Positions 19,314-28,617 of a stretch of 64,000 bases of DNA are shown piece by piece. The notes under the pieces are model-generated. The model was given only the letters and a program-made list of their open reading frames with translations. It was not told where the DNA came from and ran no database searches. The DNA is from Alkaliphilus oremlandii OhILAs (GTDB taxonomy: Bacteria; Bacillota; Clostridia; Peptostreptococcales; Natronincolaceae): NCBI RefSeq assembly GCF_000018325.1, contig NC_009922.1:1860001-1924000 (forward strand), written 5' to 3'. The translations under genes were made by a program, and so were the position numbers. Within the stretch, counting starts at the first letter, position 1; each line of letters opens with the position of its first letter.

Positions 19314-19964
19314 TTACGGAACTATAATTTTACCATCAATTTCCGTTAGATACTCTTGTTCTATGGATTCTAGGGTGCTTCTTCCATTGGTCCATTCAAT
19401 AATTTGTTCCTTAAATTGCTGTATTCTAGGAACTTCTATGTATAGGTAGAAATGTACTGAATCATCATATTCCGTGGTCTTTATTAGATAACCATTCTGT
19501 AATATCTCATTTTGAATTTTTCCAAGCATCGTGTAATCTATTTTGATATGTACCAGCTCATATAATCGTTTTATGATTATTTTAGCTGCATCCAAACCGA
19601 CTTTAGCACCCTTTGTATAGGCTCTAACCAAACCACCTGTACCCAGTTTGATTCCACCAAAATACCGAGTTACAACAACCACAACATCCTTTAGTCCCTC
19701 TTTTTTTATAACTTCTAAAACAGGAATTCCTGCAGTACCGGAAGGCTCACCATCATCACTATACCGCTGGATTTCATTGTTCTCTCCAAGGATATAGGCA
19801 GGAACATTGTGCGTTGCATTCCTATGCTTCGTTTTGATGCTATCTATAAAGGCAATGGCTTCTTCTTCGCTATTAATAGGCGCTGCATACCCTATAAATC
19901 TTGATTTATCTATAATAATTTCTGCTTCTCCATATTCTAGTAAAGTTCTATATTCTTTCAGCAT
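19314..19964 (-). CDS. YigZ/IMPACT family protein
   Basis: 216 aa. N-terminal UPF0029/IMPACT domain with KSRFIGYAAP, ATHNVPAYI, the RYSDDGEPSGTAG loop and RYFGGIKLGTGGLVRAY, followed by a ferredoxin-like DUF1949 domain. Bacterial members are implicated in ribosome or translation regulation; the biochemical role is unproven. Start ATG 19964 with AAGGAT upstream. Confidence 0.92.
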   Translation of the reverse strand: MLKEYRTLLEYGEAEIIIDKSRFIGYAAPINSEEEAIAFIDSIKTKHRNATHNVPAYILGENNEIQRYSDDGEPSGTAGIPVLEVIKKEGLKDVVVVVTRYFGGIKLGTGGLVRAYTKGAKVGLDAAKIIIKRLYELVHIKIDYTMLGKIQNEILQNGYLIKTTEYDDSVHFYLYIEVPRIQQFKEQIIEWTNGRSTLESIEQEYLTEIDGKIIVP

Positions 19965-20028
19965 ATACGACCAATCCTTTTTTTCATTATAGTTCTATCA
20001 TACCATATTTAACCTTTCAATAAAATAA

Positions 20029-20048
20029 GGAAGTAGTTTCCTACTTCC
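20029..20048 (-). terminator. Terminator downstream of the Nudix gene
   Basis: 8-bp stem GGAAGTAG/CTACTTCC, loop of 4, followed on the minus strand by TTATTTTATT. Confidence 0.8.
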
Positions 20049-20076
20049 CCACATCATCGTATATTCAATTATGATA

Positions 20077-20532
20077 TTAACCTACTTCAATCAGCTCATT
20101 GACTCGTTCTTGCTCTTTTTTCATTATTTCTTTGTATTTCCTGTAAGAAAGATTAACTAATGATCGATCCTGACTATAAGTGATCATTTCTAATGCATTA
20201 TCAATGGTATAGAATCCACCATCTTTAAATCCTGATTCTTTGTCGACTTCAAAGGATTTATTTGGTGCATGCATGATAAACCAAGTTATTTTATTGCATA
20301 CCGGTTGTTTTCTCGTAACAGAAAAAAATTCGTAACTAGTTTCACCTGCTGTGGATAGAATCTCTGCGTCAATGCCAGCTTCAGCTTTTACACGGCACAA
20401 CGCTACATCCATAGAAAGATCACCATTACGAATTACACCTTTCGGTAAAACCCATTCATTTTTTTCATTCTTTAAGATAAATACCTGATTTGCATAAAAT
20501 ACAACGCCACCTGCGCAGTTTCTAAAAATCAT
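20077..20532 (-). CDS. Nudix-fold protein with degenerate Nudix box
   Basis: 151 aa protein with the overall Nudix layout (WVLPKGVIRNGD, AGETSYEFF, AEAGI). The canonical REUxEE core of the Nudix box reads CRVKAE, so the conserved arginine and most of the metal-binding glutamates are missing. It may be catalytically inactive or act as a binding or regulatory protein. ATG 20532 follows AAGGAGG. Flanked by yigZ and the HEAT-repeat gene, each with gaps that suggest separate units. Confidence 0.75.
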   Translation of the reverse strand: MIFRNCAGGVVFYANQVFILKNEKNEWVLPKGVIRNGDLSMDVALCRVKAEAGIDAEILSTAGETSYEFFSVTRKQPVCNKITWFIMHAPNKSFEVDKESGFKDGGFYTIDNALEMITYSQDRSLVNLSYRKYKEIMKKEQERVNELIEVG

Positions 20533-20622
20533 TGGACGAATCCTCCTTCCGATTATCTTAGTACTAGTATATACTAAATATTAGAAATTTACAACTTTTT
20601 TCAGAATATTTTAATTTATTTT

Positions 20623-21165
20623 CTAATTTCTTTCTATTGGATCTTTTCGTCTGGATTCGATGGCATGGATTGCCTCTTCATAGCTTCTTCGTACATAAGG
20701 CAATTCCTTTGGATTGTTTAATAGACCATTTAACCTTCTTATGGTCTTTTCATTCCCGATTTCCTTCAATGCTTTCGCTGCATACTGCCGAACCTGTGGT
20801 TTTACATCCTGTAGTCCTCTATGTAAGATATCCACGCTCTGTACGGATCCTATTTTACCTAAGGCGGAGCACACCATTCTGCGTACTCCACCGTGTTTGT
20901 GAGAAATTTCGTTATGTATAACCGGGGTTAAGGATTCCTTCTTTATTTCTCCAGCAATCCACAAAGCAATCATTTTATCCTCTGCATTCTCAATCATTGG
21001 AATTTTTTTCAGTAAAAAAGTTGCAAGCTCTATGCGCTCTGTTTCATCTAAGGAGTTCAATATTTCTATTCTTTCATCTTTTGTTCCTGCCAGTAAGCTT
21101 ATAAAGAAATGATCGTCTATTTTATGTTGTGTCGAATTTATAAAAGTATCTTTTTCTTCCTTCAT
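20623..21165 (-). CDS. HEAT-repeat domain protein
   Basis: 180 aa, mostly alpha-helical, with at least three HEAT/PBS-lyase type repeats (about 80-165: VRRMVCSALGKIGSVQSVDI, VRQYAAKALKEIGNEKTIR). Likely a protein-interaction scaffold; partner unknown. ATG 21165 has GGGGGATT upstream. It lies 21 bases downstream of hflX and is probably co-transcribed with it. Confidence 0.75.
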   Translation of the reverse strand: MKEEKDTFINSTQHKIDDHFFISLLAGTKDERIEILNSLDETERIELATFLLKKIPMIENAEDKMIALWIAGEIKKESLTPVIHNEISHKHGGVRRMVCSALGKIGSVQSVDILHRGLQDVKPQVRQYAAKALKEIGNEKTIRRLNGLLNNPKELPYVRRSYEEAIHAIESRRKDPIERN

Positions 21166-21186
21166 AAGAATCCCCCAAAAAGTACA

Positions 21187-22476
21187 TTAATTTAGTTTAT
21201 AAGGCTCGTATTTATGGTAGTACATATTCTCTAATCTTGCGTTCACTTGTGTACCGCCTTCTACGTATTCCGTCGAAAGAACAATCCCTTCCTTATGTAA
21301 GCTCGATAGAAGGTTCCCTTTGTCGTATGGAATTAATAAATCTACTTCAATAATATCGGGGCCAATTTCTGCTCTGATTTTTTCTATTAATACATCTATA
21401 TTCTTATGGGTTACCGCAGAAATATGGATGCAATTTTCTTCCTTAGGTAAAAGAGCTTCATCCGATATCTTATCGATTTTGTTATACACTGTAATAATAT
21501 TTTTGTTTTCTACACCAAGGTCGTTTAAAACCCCCAGCGTTGTATCTTTTTGTAAATTATATTCTTCGTTGGATGCATCAATTACATGAATCAATAAATC
21601 TGCATATTTTACCTCCTCCAGTGTTGCTTTAAATGCATTCACTAAGGCATGGGGCAACTTACTAACAAATCCAACGGTGTCCGTCAATATAAAATCTAGT
21701 TTATCTGGGAAAGATAGTCGTCTTAAGGATACATCCAATGTAGCAAATAGCATATCCTCAACGTATACTTCCTTCGTATCGTCATGATGGTCGCTGAGTT
21801 TCAGAAGCGTGTTCATAAGTGTAGATTTCCCTGCATTTGTATACCCTACCAAAGCCACAATAGGAATTTCCGATTTACTTCTCTTACCTCTCTGCACCTC
21901 TCTGTTTTTCCGAACTTCCTTTAATTCGCTTTCAATATCATCGATTCGCTTCAGTATATGTCGACGATCGGTCTCTAATTTCTTTTCTCCAGGTCCTCTT
22001 GTACCAATACCAGCTCCTTGTTGTGAAAGCTGCCGTCCTAATCCGATGAGCCTTGGCATTCTGTATTTTAGCTGAGCCAACTCCACTTGCAGCTTCCCTT
22101 CCTTCGTACTGGCTCTCTGTGCAAAAATATCTAAAATAAGGGCAGTGCGATCGATGACATCAACACCGATTTCTTCCTCTAGGTTTCTTATCTGCGACCC
22201 AGACAGCTCATCATTAAAAATTACCATATTGGCTTCTAGGTTTTCGCAGAGTTCCTTTATTTCTTCGACCTTCCCTTTTCCTATAAAATAGGTTACATCA
22301 ACGGCTGGTCTACTTTGAATGGCAGTAGCTAGAACCTGTGCACCAGCAGCTTTTGCAAGTTCCTCTAATTCCTCCATAGACACTTCAATATCTATTTTTT
22401 CCCTTTTTCCAGTATTATTCAGTCCTACTAGTATTGCTTTCGTGATCTCTTTATCCTCTATATTCTCTATCTCCAT
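21187..22476 (-). CDS. hflX: GTPase HflX
   Basis: Ribosome-associated GTPase that splits stalled or stressed 70S ribosomes. N-terminal HflX domain with the RTALILDIFAQRAST segment, the glycine-rich stretch RLIGLGRQLSQQGAGIGTRG, then the G domain: G1 GYTNAGKST, G3 DTVGF, G4 NKID. I set the start at ATG 22476 (429 aa) because AAAGGAGAGG lies just upstream; an in-frame TTG at 22521 has no site. Confidence 0.93.
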   Translation of the reverse strand: MEIENIEDKEITKAILVGLNNTGKREKIDIEVSMEELEELAKAAGAQVLATAIQSRPAVDVTYFIGKGKVEEIKELCENLEANMVIFNDELSGSQIRNLEEEIGVDVIDRTALILDIFAQRASTKEGKLQVELAQLKYRMPRLIGLGRQLSQQGAGIGTRGPGEKKLETDRRHILKRIDDIESELKEVRKNREVQRGKRSKSEIPIVALVGYTNAGKSTLMNTLLKLSDHHDDTKEVYVEDMLFATLDVSLRRLSFPDKLDFILTDTVGFVSKLPHALVNAFKATLEEVKYADLLIHVIDASNEEYNLQKDTTLGVLNDLGVENKNIITVYNKIDKISDEALLPKEENCIHISAVTHKNIDVLIEKIRAEIGPDIIEVDLLIPYDKGNLLSSLHKEGIVLSTEYVEGGTQVNARLENMYYHKYEPYKLN

Positions 22477-22571
22477 CAGTGCTTTCCTCTCCTTTGTTTC
22501 AGCAGAATGCTTCTTATTCAATTAAAATCGTCTATTAACATTATAACCGATTCTGAGAATATATAACATAA

Positions 22572-23258
22572 TTATTCATAAGGCTCCACAAAGTTTGACA
22601 TCTCATCTCCAGGTACATTGACGTAATTCATCGGCACTTTTCCTACAATAATCGTTTCTGCTATTGGGAAATACGTTGTAACCTTTATGGTATTGGAGCT
22701 GAACGGCACCATGACCCTTACACTGGTATTGATAATTAAATAGATTCGATGTCGTGTTTGGTTGATTCCTGACTCTTCAAATTCAGTTCCAAAATTTACA
22801 TTGACCATTCCCAGTGGCGTTACTGTCAATTTCATCTTCGGTCCATATTGTGCAAATAGTTGGCTCCCAAAGGCATTTCCTAGGGGTATTCGGTCGGATG
22901 TGGTCTGTATCTGTTTAAGATATCCCTGTATTGTCAAAGCTACATCTGAAGCTACTTTATTCATGAGAAATGTATTCGCTTGCATCAGCGTAACATTTCC
23001 TTCTTCATCCTCTTTTACAAAAATTAAATCTTGATAACGTATATCCTCCTTTAATACATTGCTGATGGATTCATTAATCGCCCTTGTCGTGATTTCTTGT
23101 GCCTTTAATTCTCCAATGGCCTGTACACTGGGCGTAATTTTACGATCTATATACACAAAGGAAGAGATTAAGATTAAACTCACGATGAGCATCATCCCTA
23201 AAATTTTAATTCTTAAATATTTTCGCTTACTAGATAATATACGGCCCAAAAATATCAC
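22572..23258 (-). CDS. yunB: Sporulation protein YunB
   Basis: 228 aa with one N-terminal transmembrane helix (about 18-38) and an extracytoplasmic domain, the architecture of YunB, a mother-cell (sigma-E) sporulation protein needed for proper spore formation in Bacillus. Recognised by the AINESISNVL, DRIPLGNAFGSQLFAQYGP and NVPGDE segments. Transcribed divergently from the PBP gene to its right. Confidence 0.88.
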   Translation of the reverse strand: MIFLGRILSSKRKYLRIKILGMMLIVSLILISSFVYIDRKITPSVQAIGELKAQEITTRAINESISNVLKEDIRYQDLIFVKEDEEGNVTLMQANTFLMNKVASDVALTIQGYLKQIQTTSDRIPLGNAFGSQLFAQYGPKMKLTVTPLGMVNVNFGTEFEESGINQTRHRIYLIINTSVRVMVPFSSNTIKVTTYFPIAETIIVGKVPMNYVNVPGDEMSNFVEPYE

Positions 23259-23458
23259 CTCAGCTTATTATATTCCTGGTGCAGTGTACTTGTTCTTACT
23301 ACATTCAAGATATAATGTATACTTTACACAAACTATGATATAATTGTAATATTAATGCCTATATGCTATATTAATATGGTGGTATTTTTATTCATTTGGC
23401 ATCCTATGAAATTTGGTCTCCAAAACTGTCGGATTTACTCTTTATGGAGGTGTGAACA

Positions 23459-26032
23459 ATGTCAGAAAAAAAATCTAATAACCAAACTGACAAGAAAAAT
23501 AATAAAAAGCAAAAAAGATTAAGTATTTTTAGATTAATCGTAGTTGTAGTTATATTAGTAGGTTTTATTGCCGCTGGTGCCATTGGCGGTATCGTAATGG
23601 GTATTATAAAGAATACTGAACCGATTGATCCTACAGGTATATACGATATGTTGGATGAAAGCTCCTTTATTTACGACTCAGAAGGTCAACTGATAGAAAA
23701 GATAGAGTCCAATAATTTTAGAATTGTAGTGGATTACGCGGATATGCCGGAAGACTTAAAAGATGCTTTCGTTTCTATTGAGGACGAGCGTTTTTGGACT
23801 CATAAAGGAGTCGATATCAGACGTATGTTTGGCGCACTTTGGACAAACATACGAAAAGGCTCTCGACAAGGTGCCAGTACCATTAACCAGCAATTAGCTG
23901 TAAACTTATATTTGGAGCGTTCCGACTCTTCTTATACAAGAAAAATTAAAGATATCTACTATGGTATCATTTTAGACCAACAGCTGTCAAAGGAACAGAT
24001 TTTAGAAGCTTATTTAAATACCATTTATTTAGGAAGCGGTGCCCATGGCGTACAGGCCGCTGCACAGGTATATTTTTCAAAGGACGTTAAAGATCTTACA
24101 CTGGCAGAATCTGCATTGATTGCTGGTATTACTAAATTTCCATCGAGAAATACACCGATCATCACTTTGAAAAAAGAAGATGTTAAAGAGCATCACATCG
24201 TCTTAGATGATTCAGATCCTCAATATACTATAATAATGAATGAAAAAATTGATGAATACGTTATTCATCGGCAAAAATTAGTGCTTAATTCCATGAAAAG
24301 ATTAGGTTATATTACCGAAGCTGAGTATGACCAAGCCCTGAATGAAGATGTTAAATCCAGTCTAAAACCAAATCGACGAATCGATGAAAACATCTCTTCT
24401 TTCTTTGGAGACCTGGTCAAAAAAGACGTTATGAAGGCTTTAGAAGGTGTGGGCTATTCTCAAGAAGAAGCCTTTGACATGCTTTATTCCGGAGGACTTA
24501 GGATTAATAGTACCTTAGATACCAGAATACAAAAAATTGTAGATGAAGAATTTTCTAAATCCAATAATTTCCCCAAAATAAGTGGCTCTGATAGAGCAGC
24601 TTTATTGGCAAAAGACGGATTTACCGAAGATGAACAAAAAAACATCCTGGATGCTGCTGGTCAAATACAACCGCAGTCTGCTATGGTTATCAGCGATCCT
24701 ACAACTGGTGAAATCAAAGCCATTGTTGGTGGTCGAATGACCTCTGGACAAAGAATATTCAATAGAGCACTCAGTCCTAGACAGCCGGGTTCATCTATTA
24801 AACCGATCGCAGTGTATGCACCTGCTGTAGAGCTTGGTTATTCACCAGGGACTATAGTCGATGACATACCTGGTTATTTTAACAGCGCCTCTCCTAACTC
24901 ACCTTGGCCAAGAAACTTTTATAAAAGCTATAAAGGTCTCATTACCTTCCGTGAAGCTGTGGAGCGTTCAGCCAACGTAATTGCTGTTAAACTAGCAGCC
25001 ACTATGAATGGAGATCGAAATTCCTCCATCAATACCATGATTAGCTATATGAAAAATATGGGGATCACTACGATTCATGATAAAGAAAATCCACTAACTG
25101 TGAATGGAAAGCGTTATACAGATGAAACACTGTCCACTGCTTTGGGTGGTATGACAAAGGGTGTTAGCCCACTGGAAATGAATGCTGCCTACAATGTATT
25201 AGCCAATGGTGGTACTTACACAAAGCCAACCACTTTTACGACAGTCTATGATCGACACGGCAATCTAATCTTAGAAAATAAACCGGAGCAACATAGAGCC
25301 ATTACTGAACAAACTGCTTTTCTTGTAACGGATATGCTTCGCGGTGTTGTTTCTTCTCCGAGAGGTACCGGTAGAGGTGCTAGCATCGGAAGCATGCCGG
25401 TAGCTGGTAAAACAGGGACAACGGATGATCAAAAAGATGCTTGGTTTGTGGGTTATACACCTTATTATTCTGCTGCTGTTTGGATTGGCTCCGATCAACC
25501 TGTAAGCTTAGGTACAGGTAGCCCTGCTGCTGCAAAGCTATGGAGCACAGTAATGAAGAAAGTCCACGAAGGACTTCCCGTTAAGGATTTTGAAGAACCA
25601 AGTAATATAAAGAGAGTTAGTATATGTTCTGTTTCCGGAAAAATGCCTACAGAATATTGTGCATTGGACCCTAGAGGAAGTACTGTTATCACAGAATTAT
25701 TTGTAGAGGGTACACAGCCTACCGAATACTGTGACGTACACGTTCGTGCAGAAATTCACGTGCCTACTGGAAAATTGGCTACAGATTTAACGCCGTTCTG
25801 GCAAGTAGAATCTAGAATATTTGTTCAAAGACCAATACCTTACATTCCATCAGAAAATGGTGGTATTGTTCCAGAAGATTATATCTACGAGCTGCCTACT
25901 GAATACTACGATGTTTTAAAAGATGGACTAGGAATCACTTTCCCGAATAACAATGGAAATGATCCAGATGAGGAAATCCCATCGAACGACAATGAAGACA
26001 ACAATAATGCGAATTTCCGTCCTGGCGATTAG
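23459..26032 (+). CDS. Class A penicillin-binding protein (PBP1A/1B type)
   Basis: Bifunctional peptidoglycan glycosyltransferase/transpeptidase. Short basic cytoplasmic tail (1-22), one membrane helix (about 23-48), GT51 domain with EDERFWTHKG and GASTINQQL, and a transpeptidase domain with SSIK (in QPGSSIKP), SAN and KTGTT. The C-terminal tail is rich in Asp, Asn and Glu. 857 aa. Start supported by GGAGGTGTG 5 bases upstream. A strong terminator follows. Confidence 0.95.
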   Translation: MSEKKSNNQTDKKNNKKQKRLSIFRLIVVVVILVGFIAAGAIGGIVMGIIKNTEPIDPTGIYDMLDESSFIYDSEGQLIEKIESNNFRIVVDYADMPEDLKDAFVSIEDERFWTHKGVDIRRMFGALWTNIRKGSRQGASTINQQLAVNLYLERSDSSYTRKIKDIYYGIILDQQLSKEQILEAYLNTIYLGSGAHGVQAAAQVYFSKDVKDLTLAESALIAGITKFPSRNTPIITLKKEDVKEHHIVLDDSDPQYTIIMNEKIDEYVIHRQKLVLNSMKRLGYITEAEYDQALNEDVKSSLKPNRRIDENISSFFGDLVKKDVMKALEGVGYSQEEAFDMLYSGGLRINSTLDTRIQKIVDEEFSKSNNFPKISGSDRAALLAKDGFTEDEQKNILDAAGQIQPQSAMVISDPTTGEIKAIVGGRMTSGQRIFNRALSPRQPGSSIKPIAVYAPAVELGYSPGTIVDDIPGYFNSASPNSPWPRNFYKSYKGLITFREAVERSANVIAVKLAATMNGDRNSSINTMISYMKNMGITTIHDKENPLTVNGKRYTDETLSTALGGMTKGVSPLEMNAAYNVLANGGTYTKPTTFTTVYDRHGNLILENKPEQHRAITEQTAFLVTDMLRGVVSSPRGTGRGASIGSMPVAGKTGTTDDQKDAWFVGYTPYYSAAVWIGSDQPVSLGTGSPAAAKLWSTVMKKVHEGLPVKDFEEPSNIKRVSICSVSGKMPTEYCALDPRGSTVITELFVEGTQPTEYCDVHVRAEIHVPTGKLATDLTPFWQVESRIFVQRPIPYIPSENGGIVPEDYIYELPTEYYDVLKDGLGITFPNNNGNDPDEEIPSNDNEDNNNANFRPGD

Positions 26033-26053
26033 ATTCTTTCTATCAGTAAAATT

Positions 26054-26092
26054 AAAAAAGTCATCCTTAAGAAAATTAAGGATGACTTTTTT
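26054..26092 (+). terminator. Bidirectional terminator between PBP gene and spoVAE
   Basis: 15-bp stem (AAAAGTCATCCTTAA and complement) with loop GAAAA and T-tracts on both strands; serves the PBP gene on plus and the spoVA genes on minus. Confidence 0.9.
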
Positions 26093-26098
26093 ATTCCG

Positions 26099-26121
26099 GT
26101 TAGAGCATCAAATGCTCTAAC
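26099..26121. other. Second hairpin next to the terminator
   Basis: 10-bp perfect stem GTTAGAGCAT/ATGCTCTAAC with a CAA loop, just right of the terminator. No T-tract on the minus strand; could assist termination or protect the 3' end of the spoVA transcript. Confidence 0.5.
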
Positions 26122-26145
26122 TAAAACTTTATAATAAATTTTATC

Positions 26146-26502
26146 TTATGGCTTCGTCTTTGGATTAAAAAACACTGCCATCAAATACCCAAATACAATG
26201 GCCGCCGTAATACCACCGGCTGTAGCTGATATTCCTCCAGTAAAAGCGCCTAGGAGCCCATCTTCTTTCACTGCTGAAATCGTTCCCTTTGCCAAAGCAT
26301 ATCCAAATCCAGGTATTGGTACAGTTGCACCTGCGCCTCCGAATTTTACAATAGGCTCATATACACCTAGTGCTCCTAATATTACGCCTGTTGTTACAAA
26401 TAATACTAATACATGGGCAGGTGTAAGTTGTGTCTTATTAATTATAATCTGACCGATGACACAAATTGCTCCACCTACAATGAATGCCTTGATATATTCC
26501 AT
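26146..26502 (-). CDS. spoVAE: Stage V sporulation protein AE (SpoVAEb)
   Basis: 118 aa membrane protein of the SpoVAC/SpoVAE family, part of the inner spore-membrane channel that moves Ca-dipicolinate. Starts with YIKAFIVGGAICVIGQ and has the VPIPGFGYALAKGTI segment typical of SpoVAEb. ATG 26502 follows AGGAG. Directly downstream of spoVAD. Confidence 0.93.
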   Translation of the reverse strand: MEYIKAFIVGGAICVIGQIIINKTQLTPAHVLVLFVTTGVILGALGVYEPIVKFGGAGATVPIPGFGYALAKGTISAVKEDGLLGAFTGGISATAGGITAAIVFGYLMAVFFNPKTKP

Positions 26503-26513
26503 ATGAACATCTC

Positions 26514-27533
26514 CTAATTCAATTTATTTTCTATCGTAACAGCATGAGCGATACTAGGAATAGATTCTCCTTGTAAAGAACTTGTGGATGATAGCAATGC
26601 TCCTGTCGAAACGATCAGTATTTTATTTAACTTTTTAGCTTGTAACTCTTTGTACAGATATCCGCAGGATACAACTGCCGAACAACCACAGCCGCTTCCT
26701 CCTGAATGTGTGTCCTGCCTTTCATTATCAAAGACCTCTACACCACAGTCTTTAAAGACCTTAGACATATTATAGCCTTCTTTTTGCAGTAGCTCCATAG
26801 CAATTTCATGACCAATAATGCCCAAATCCCCCGTAATAATAAGATCGTAATCCTCTGGCTTAAATCCAGTGTCGGTGAAATGTGCTCTTATTGTATCGAC
26901 TGCTGCTGGTGCCATGGCGGCACCCATATTCGCAGCATCTTTGATTCCAAAATCGATAACTTTTCCAGTGGTAACGTAAGTAATGTAAGGGCCTTCGCCT
27001 ACAGAAGAAATGATAGTAGCACCAGCGCCCGTAACTGTCCACTGTGATGTAAGGGGTCTCTGATTTCCAGACTCTAATGGAAATCGATATTGTCTCTCTG
27101 CAGATGAAAAATGGCTGGATGTTGTAGTAATTACTTGATCTGCATATCCACCATCTACAATCATAGAGGCTAAGCTGAGGGATTCTGTAAAGTTAGAGCA
27201 AGCTCCATACAAACCGAAAAAAGGAACCTTCATATCTCTAGCCGCAAAGGATGTAGACATAATTTGATTCAGTAAATCTCCACCAAACATATACTCCATA
27301 TCATCTAAAGTTAAATTAACTTTTCCCAAGGCAATATTTGCTGCTTCCTTTACCAATGCACTCTCTGCCATTTCCCAGCTATCTTCTCCCAATAAATCAT
27401 CCTGCACGATCTTATCAAAGTATTGTGCAAGCGGTCCATCGCCCTCTTTTGGTCCAACAATAGAACCTGCGGAAATAATGGAGGGAGGATTTAACAATTT
27501 AATCGTTTGACTGCCTATCTTTTTTACTGCCAT
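26514..27533 (-). CDS. spoVAD: Stage V sporulation protein AD
   Basis: 339 aa thiolase-fold protein that binds dipicolinic acid and loads it through the SpoVA channel. Recognised by the KEGDGPLAQYFD segment, the FFGLYGACSNFTESL region with the thiolase-like cysteine, and the DTHSGGSGCGCSA loop. ATG 27533 with GGAGGTG upstream. In order with spoVAC and spoVAE. Confidence 0.95.
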   Translation of the reverse strand: MAVKKIGSQTIKLLNPPSIISAGSIVGPKEGDGPLAQYFDKIVQDDLLGEDSWEMAESALVKEAANIALGKVNLTLDDMEYMFGGDLLNQIMSTSFAARDMKVPFFGLYGACSNFTESLSLASMIVDGGYADQVITTTSSHFSSAERQYRFPLESGNQRPLTSQWTVTGAGATIISSVGEGPYITYVTTGKVIDFGIKDAANMGAAMAPAAVDTIRAHFTDTGFKPEDYDLIITGDLGIIGHEIAMELLQKEGYNMSKVFKDCGVEVFDNERQDTHSGGSGCGCSAVVSCGYLYKELQAKKLNKILIVSTGALLSSTSSLQGESIPSIAHAVTIENKLN

Positions 27534-27546
27534 AACGAAACACCTC

Positions 27547-28002
27547 CTAGTGATTAAAAATATAGTATAGTACGCCTATTATGGCTGAAGATCCTATGCC
27601 ATATACCAGTACTGGGCCTGCCAAAACAAACATCTTGGCTGCTACACCCATGATAAAACCCTCTTTCTTGAATTCCATTGCAGGTGCAACAATAGAGTTT
27701 GCAAATCCAGTAATTGGTATTAGGGAACCAGCACCTGCCCTTTTTCCAATGACATCATAAACGCCAATGCCTGTTAGAAGGGCTCCAATGAAAACCATGA
27801 TTAAAGTTGTAATATTACTTACATCCGTATGGGAGTAATCATAAATAGATTCAATAACATTGTGGATCACCTGACCAATGGTACAGATTGCTCCACCAGA
27901 GAAAAAAGCCCAAATACAATTTTTTAAAATATTAGGCTTTGGAATTTTAGTATCTACATAATTTTGATAGGCCTTATTTTTGTTCGATTGATCTTTTGAC
28001 AT
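27547..28002 (-). CDS. spoVAC: Stage V sporulation protein AC
   Basis: Mechanosensitive-type membrane channel subunit for dipicolinate movement and germination. A polar N-terminus (1-35) then four hydrophobic segments, with FFSGGAICTIGQVIHN and GSLIPITGFANSI conserved. 151 aa from ATG 28002, which has CGGAG 8 bases upstream; ATG 28008 and GTG 28011 are too close to the site. Confidence 0.93.
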   Translation of the reverse strand: MSKDQSNKNKAYQNYVDTKIPKPNILKNCIWAFFSGGAICTIGQVIHNVIESIYDYSHTDVSNITTLIMVFIGALLTGIGVYDVIGKRAGAGSLIPITGFANSIVAPAMEFKKEGFIMGVAAKMFVLAGPVLVYGIGSSAIIGVLYYIFNH

Positions 28003-28023
28003 TGACATCACTCCGTATTTAAA

Positions 28024-28182
28024 TTATCTAAGTTCATTTAATATTTGTTTGTTTTCAATATGTTCTACATTTAAAGCACTCTGTTTATTTCCAAATTGAT
28101 GAATCAAACTCTTTTCCTCTATATTTGATATCTTCGATAGATCGAATTTCTTTATGGAATAATATCCATGGGAATCTTCCAT
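28024..28182 (-). CDS. Hypothetical 52-aa protein inside the spoVA operon
   Basis: Small open frame of 52 residues between spoVAB and spoVAC, starting MEDSHGYYSIKKFDLSKI with GAGGTGAT three bases upstream and fitting neatly between its neighbours (18 and 21 bases). Soluble, charged, no membrane segment. I know of no SpoVA operon member like it; it may be a lineage-specific spore protein. Confidence 0.55.
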   Translation of the reverse strand: MEDSHGYYSIKKFDLSKISNIEEKSLIHQFGNKQSALNVEHIENKQILNELR

Positions 28183-28200
28183 GCCATCACCTCATTTATA

Positions 28201-28608
28201 TTAAAAATAAACCAACCAGTTTAACAATGAGCCGATTACCTTTCCAAATATTAAAGAATATATGATGTAGGTTGTATATCCTTGTAACTTGAATCTCCTT
28301 ATTAATACTGGAATCACATTTAGAACCTCCGCTAAGGCAGATGCCAGCATTCCTATAAATATTCCCATGCTAAATCCAATTAGAACGACTAGAATGCCCA
28401 TATTGATTTTAATCTCTGCAAGAGATAGGTAAGAAGCCAAAACTGAAGCGATTACAATGATATCTTCGTATAATTTAACATATTGATAGGTATTCGTTAG
28501 CTGCGAAAGCCTGGGAATTATTTGCAAAACAGAAAGTAATGCCACAATTCCTGCACCTACCATGATTCCATTAGAAAAACCTATGACAGGTATCGTTATA
28601 TATTTCAT
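28201..28608 (-). CDS. spoVAB: Stage V sporulation protein AB
   Basis: 135 aa membrane protein with four hydrophobic segments, matching SpoVAB (FSNGIMVGAGIVALLSVLQIIPRL, GMLASALAEVLNVIPVL). Accessory subunit of the forespore SpoVA dipicolinate complex. Nine bases downstream of spoVAA. Confidence 0.92.
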   Translation of the reverse strand: MKYITIPVIGFSNGIMVGAGIVALLSVLQIIPRLSQLTNTYQYVKLYEDIIVIASVLASYLSLAEIKINMGILVVLIGFSMGIFIGMLASALAEVLNVIPVLIRRFKLQGYTTYIIYSLIFGKVIGSLLNWLVYF

Positions 28609-28617
28609 TTTTACCCC

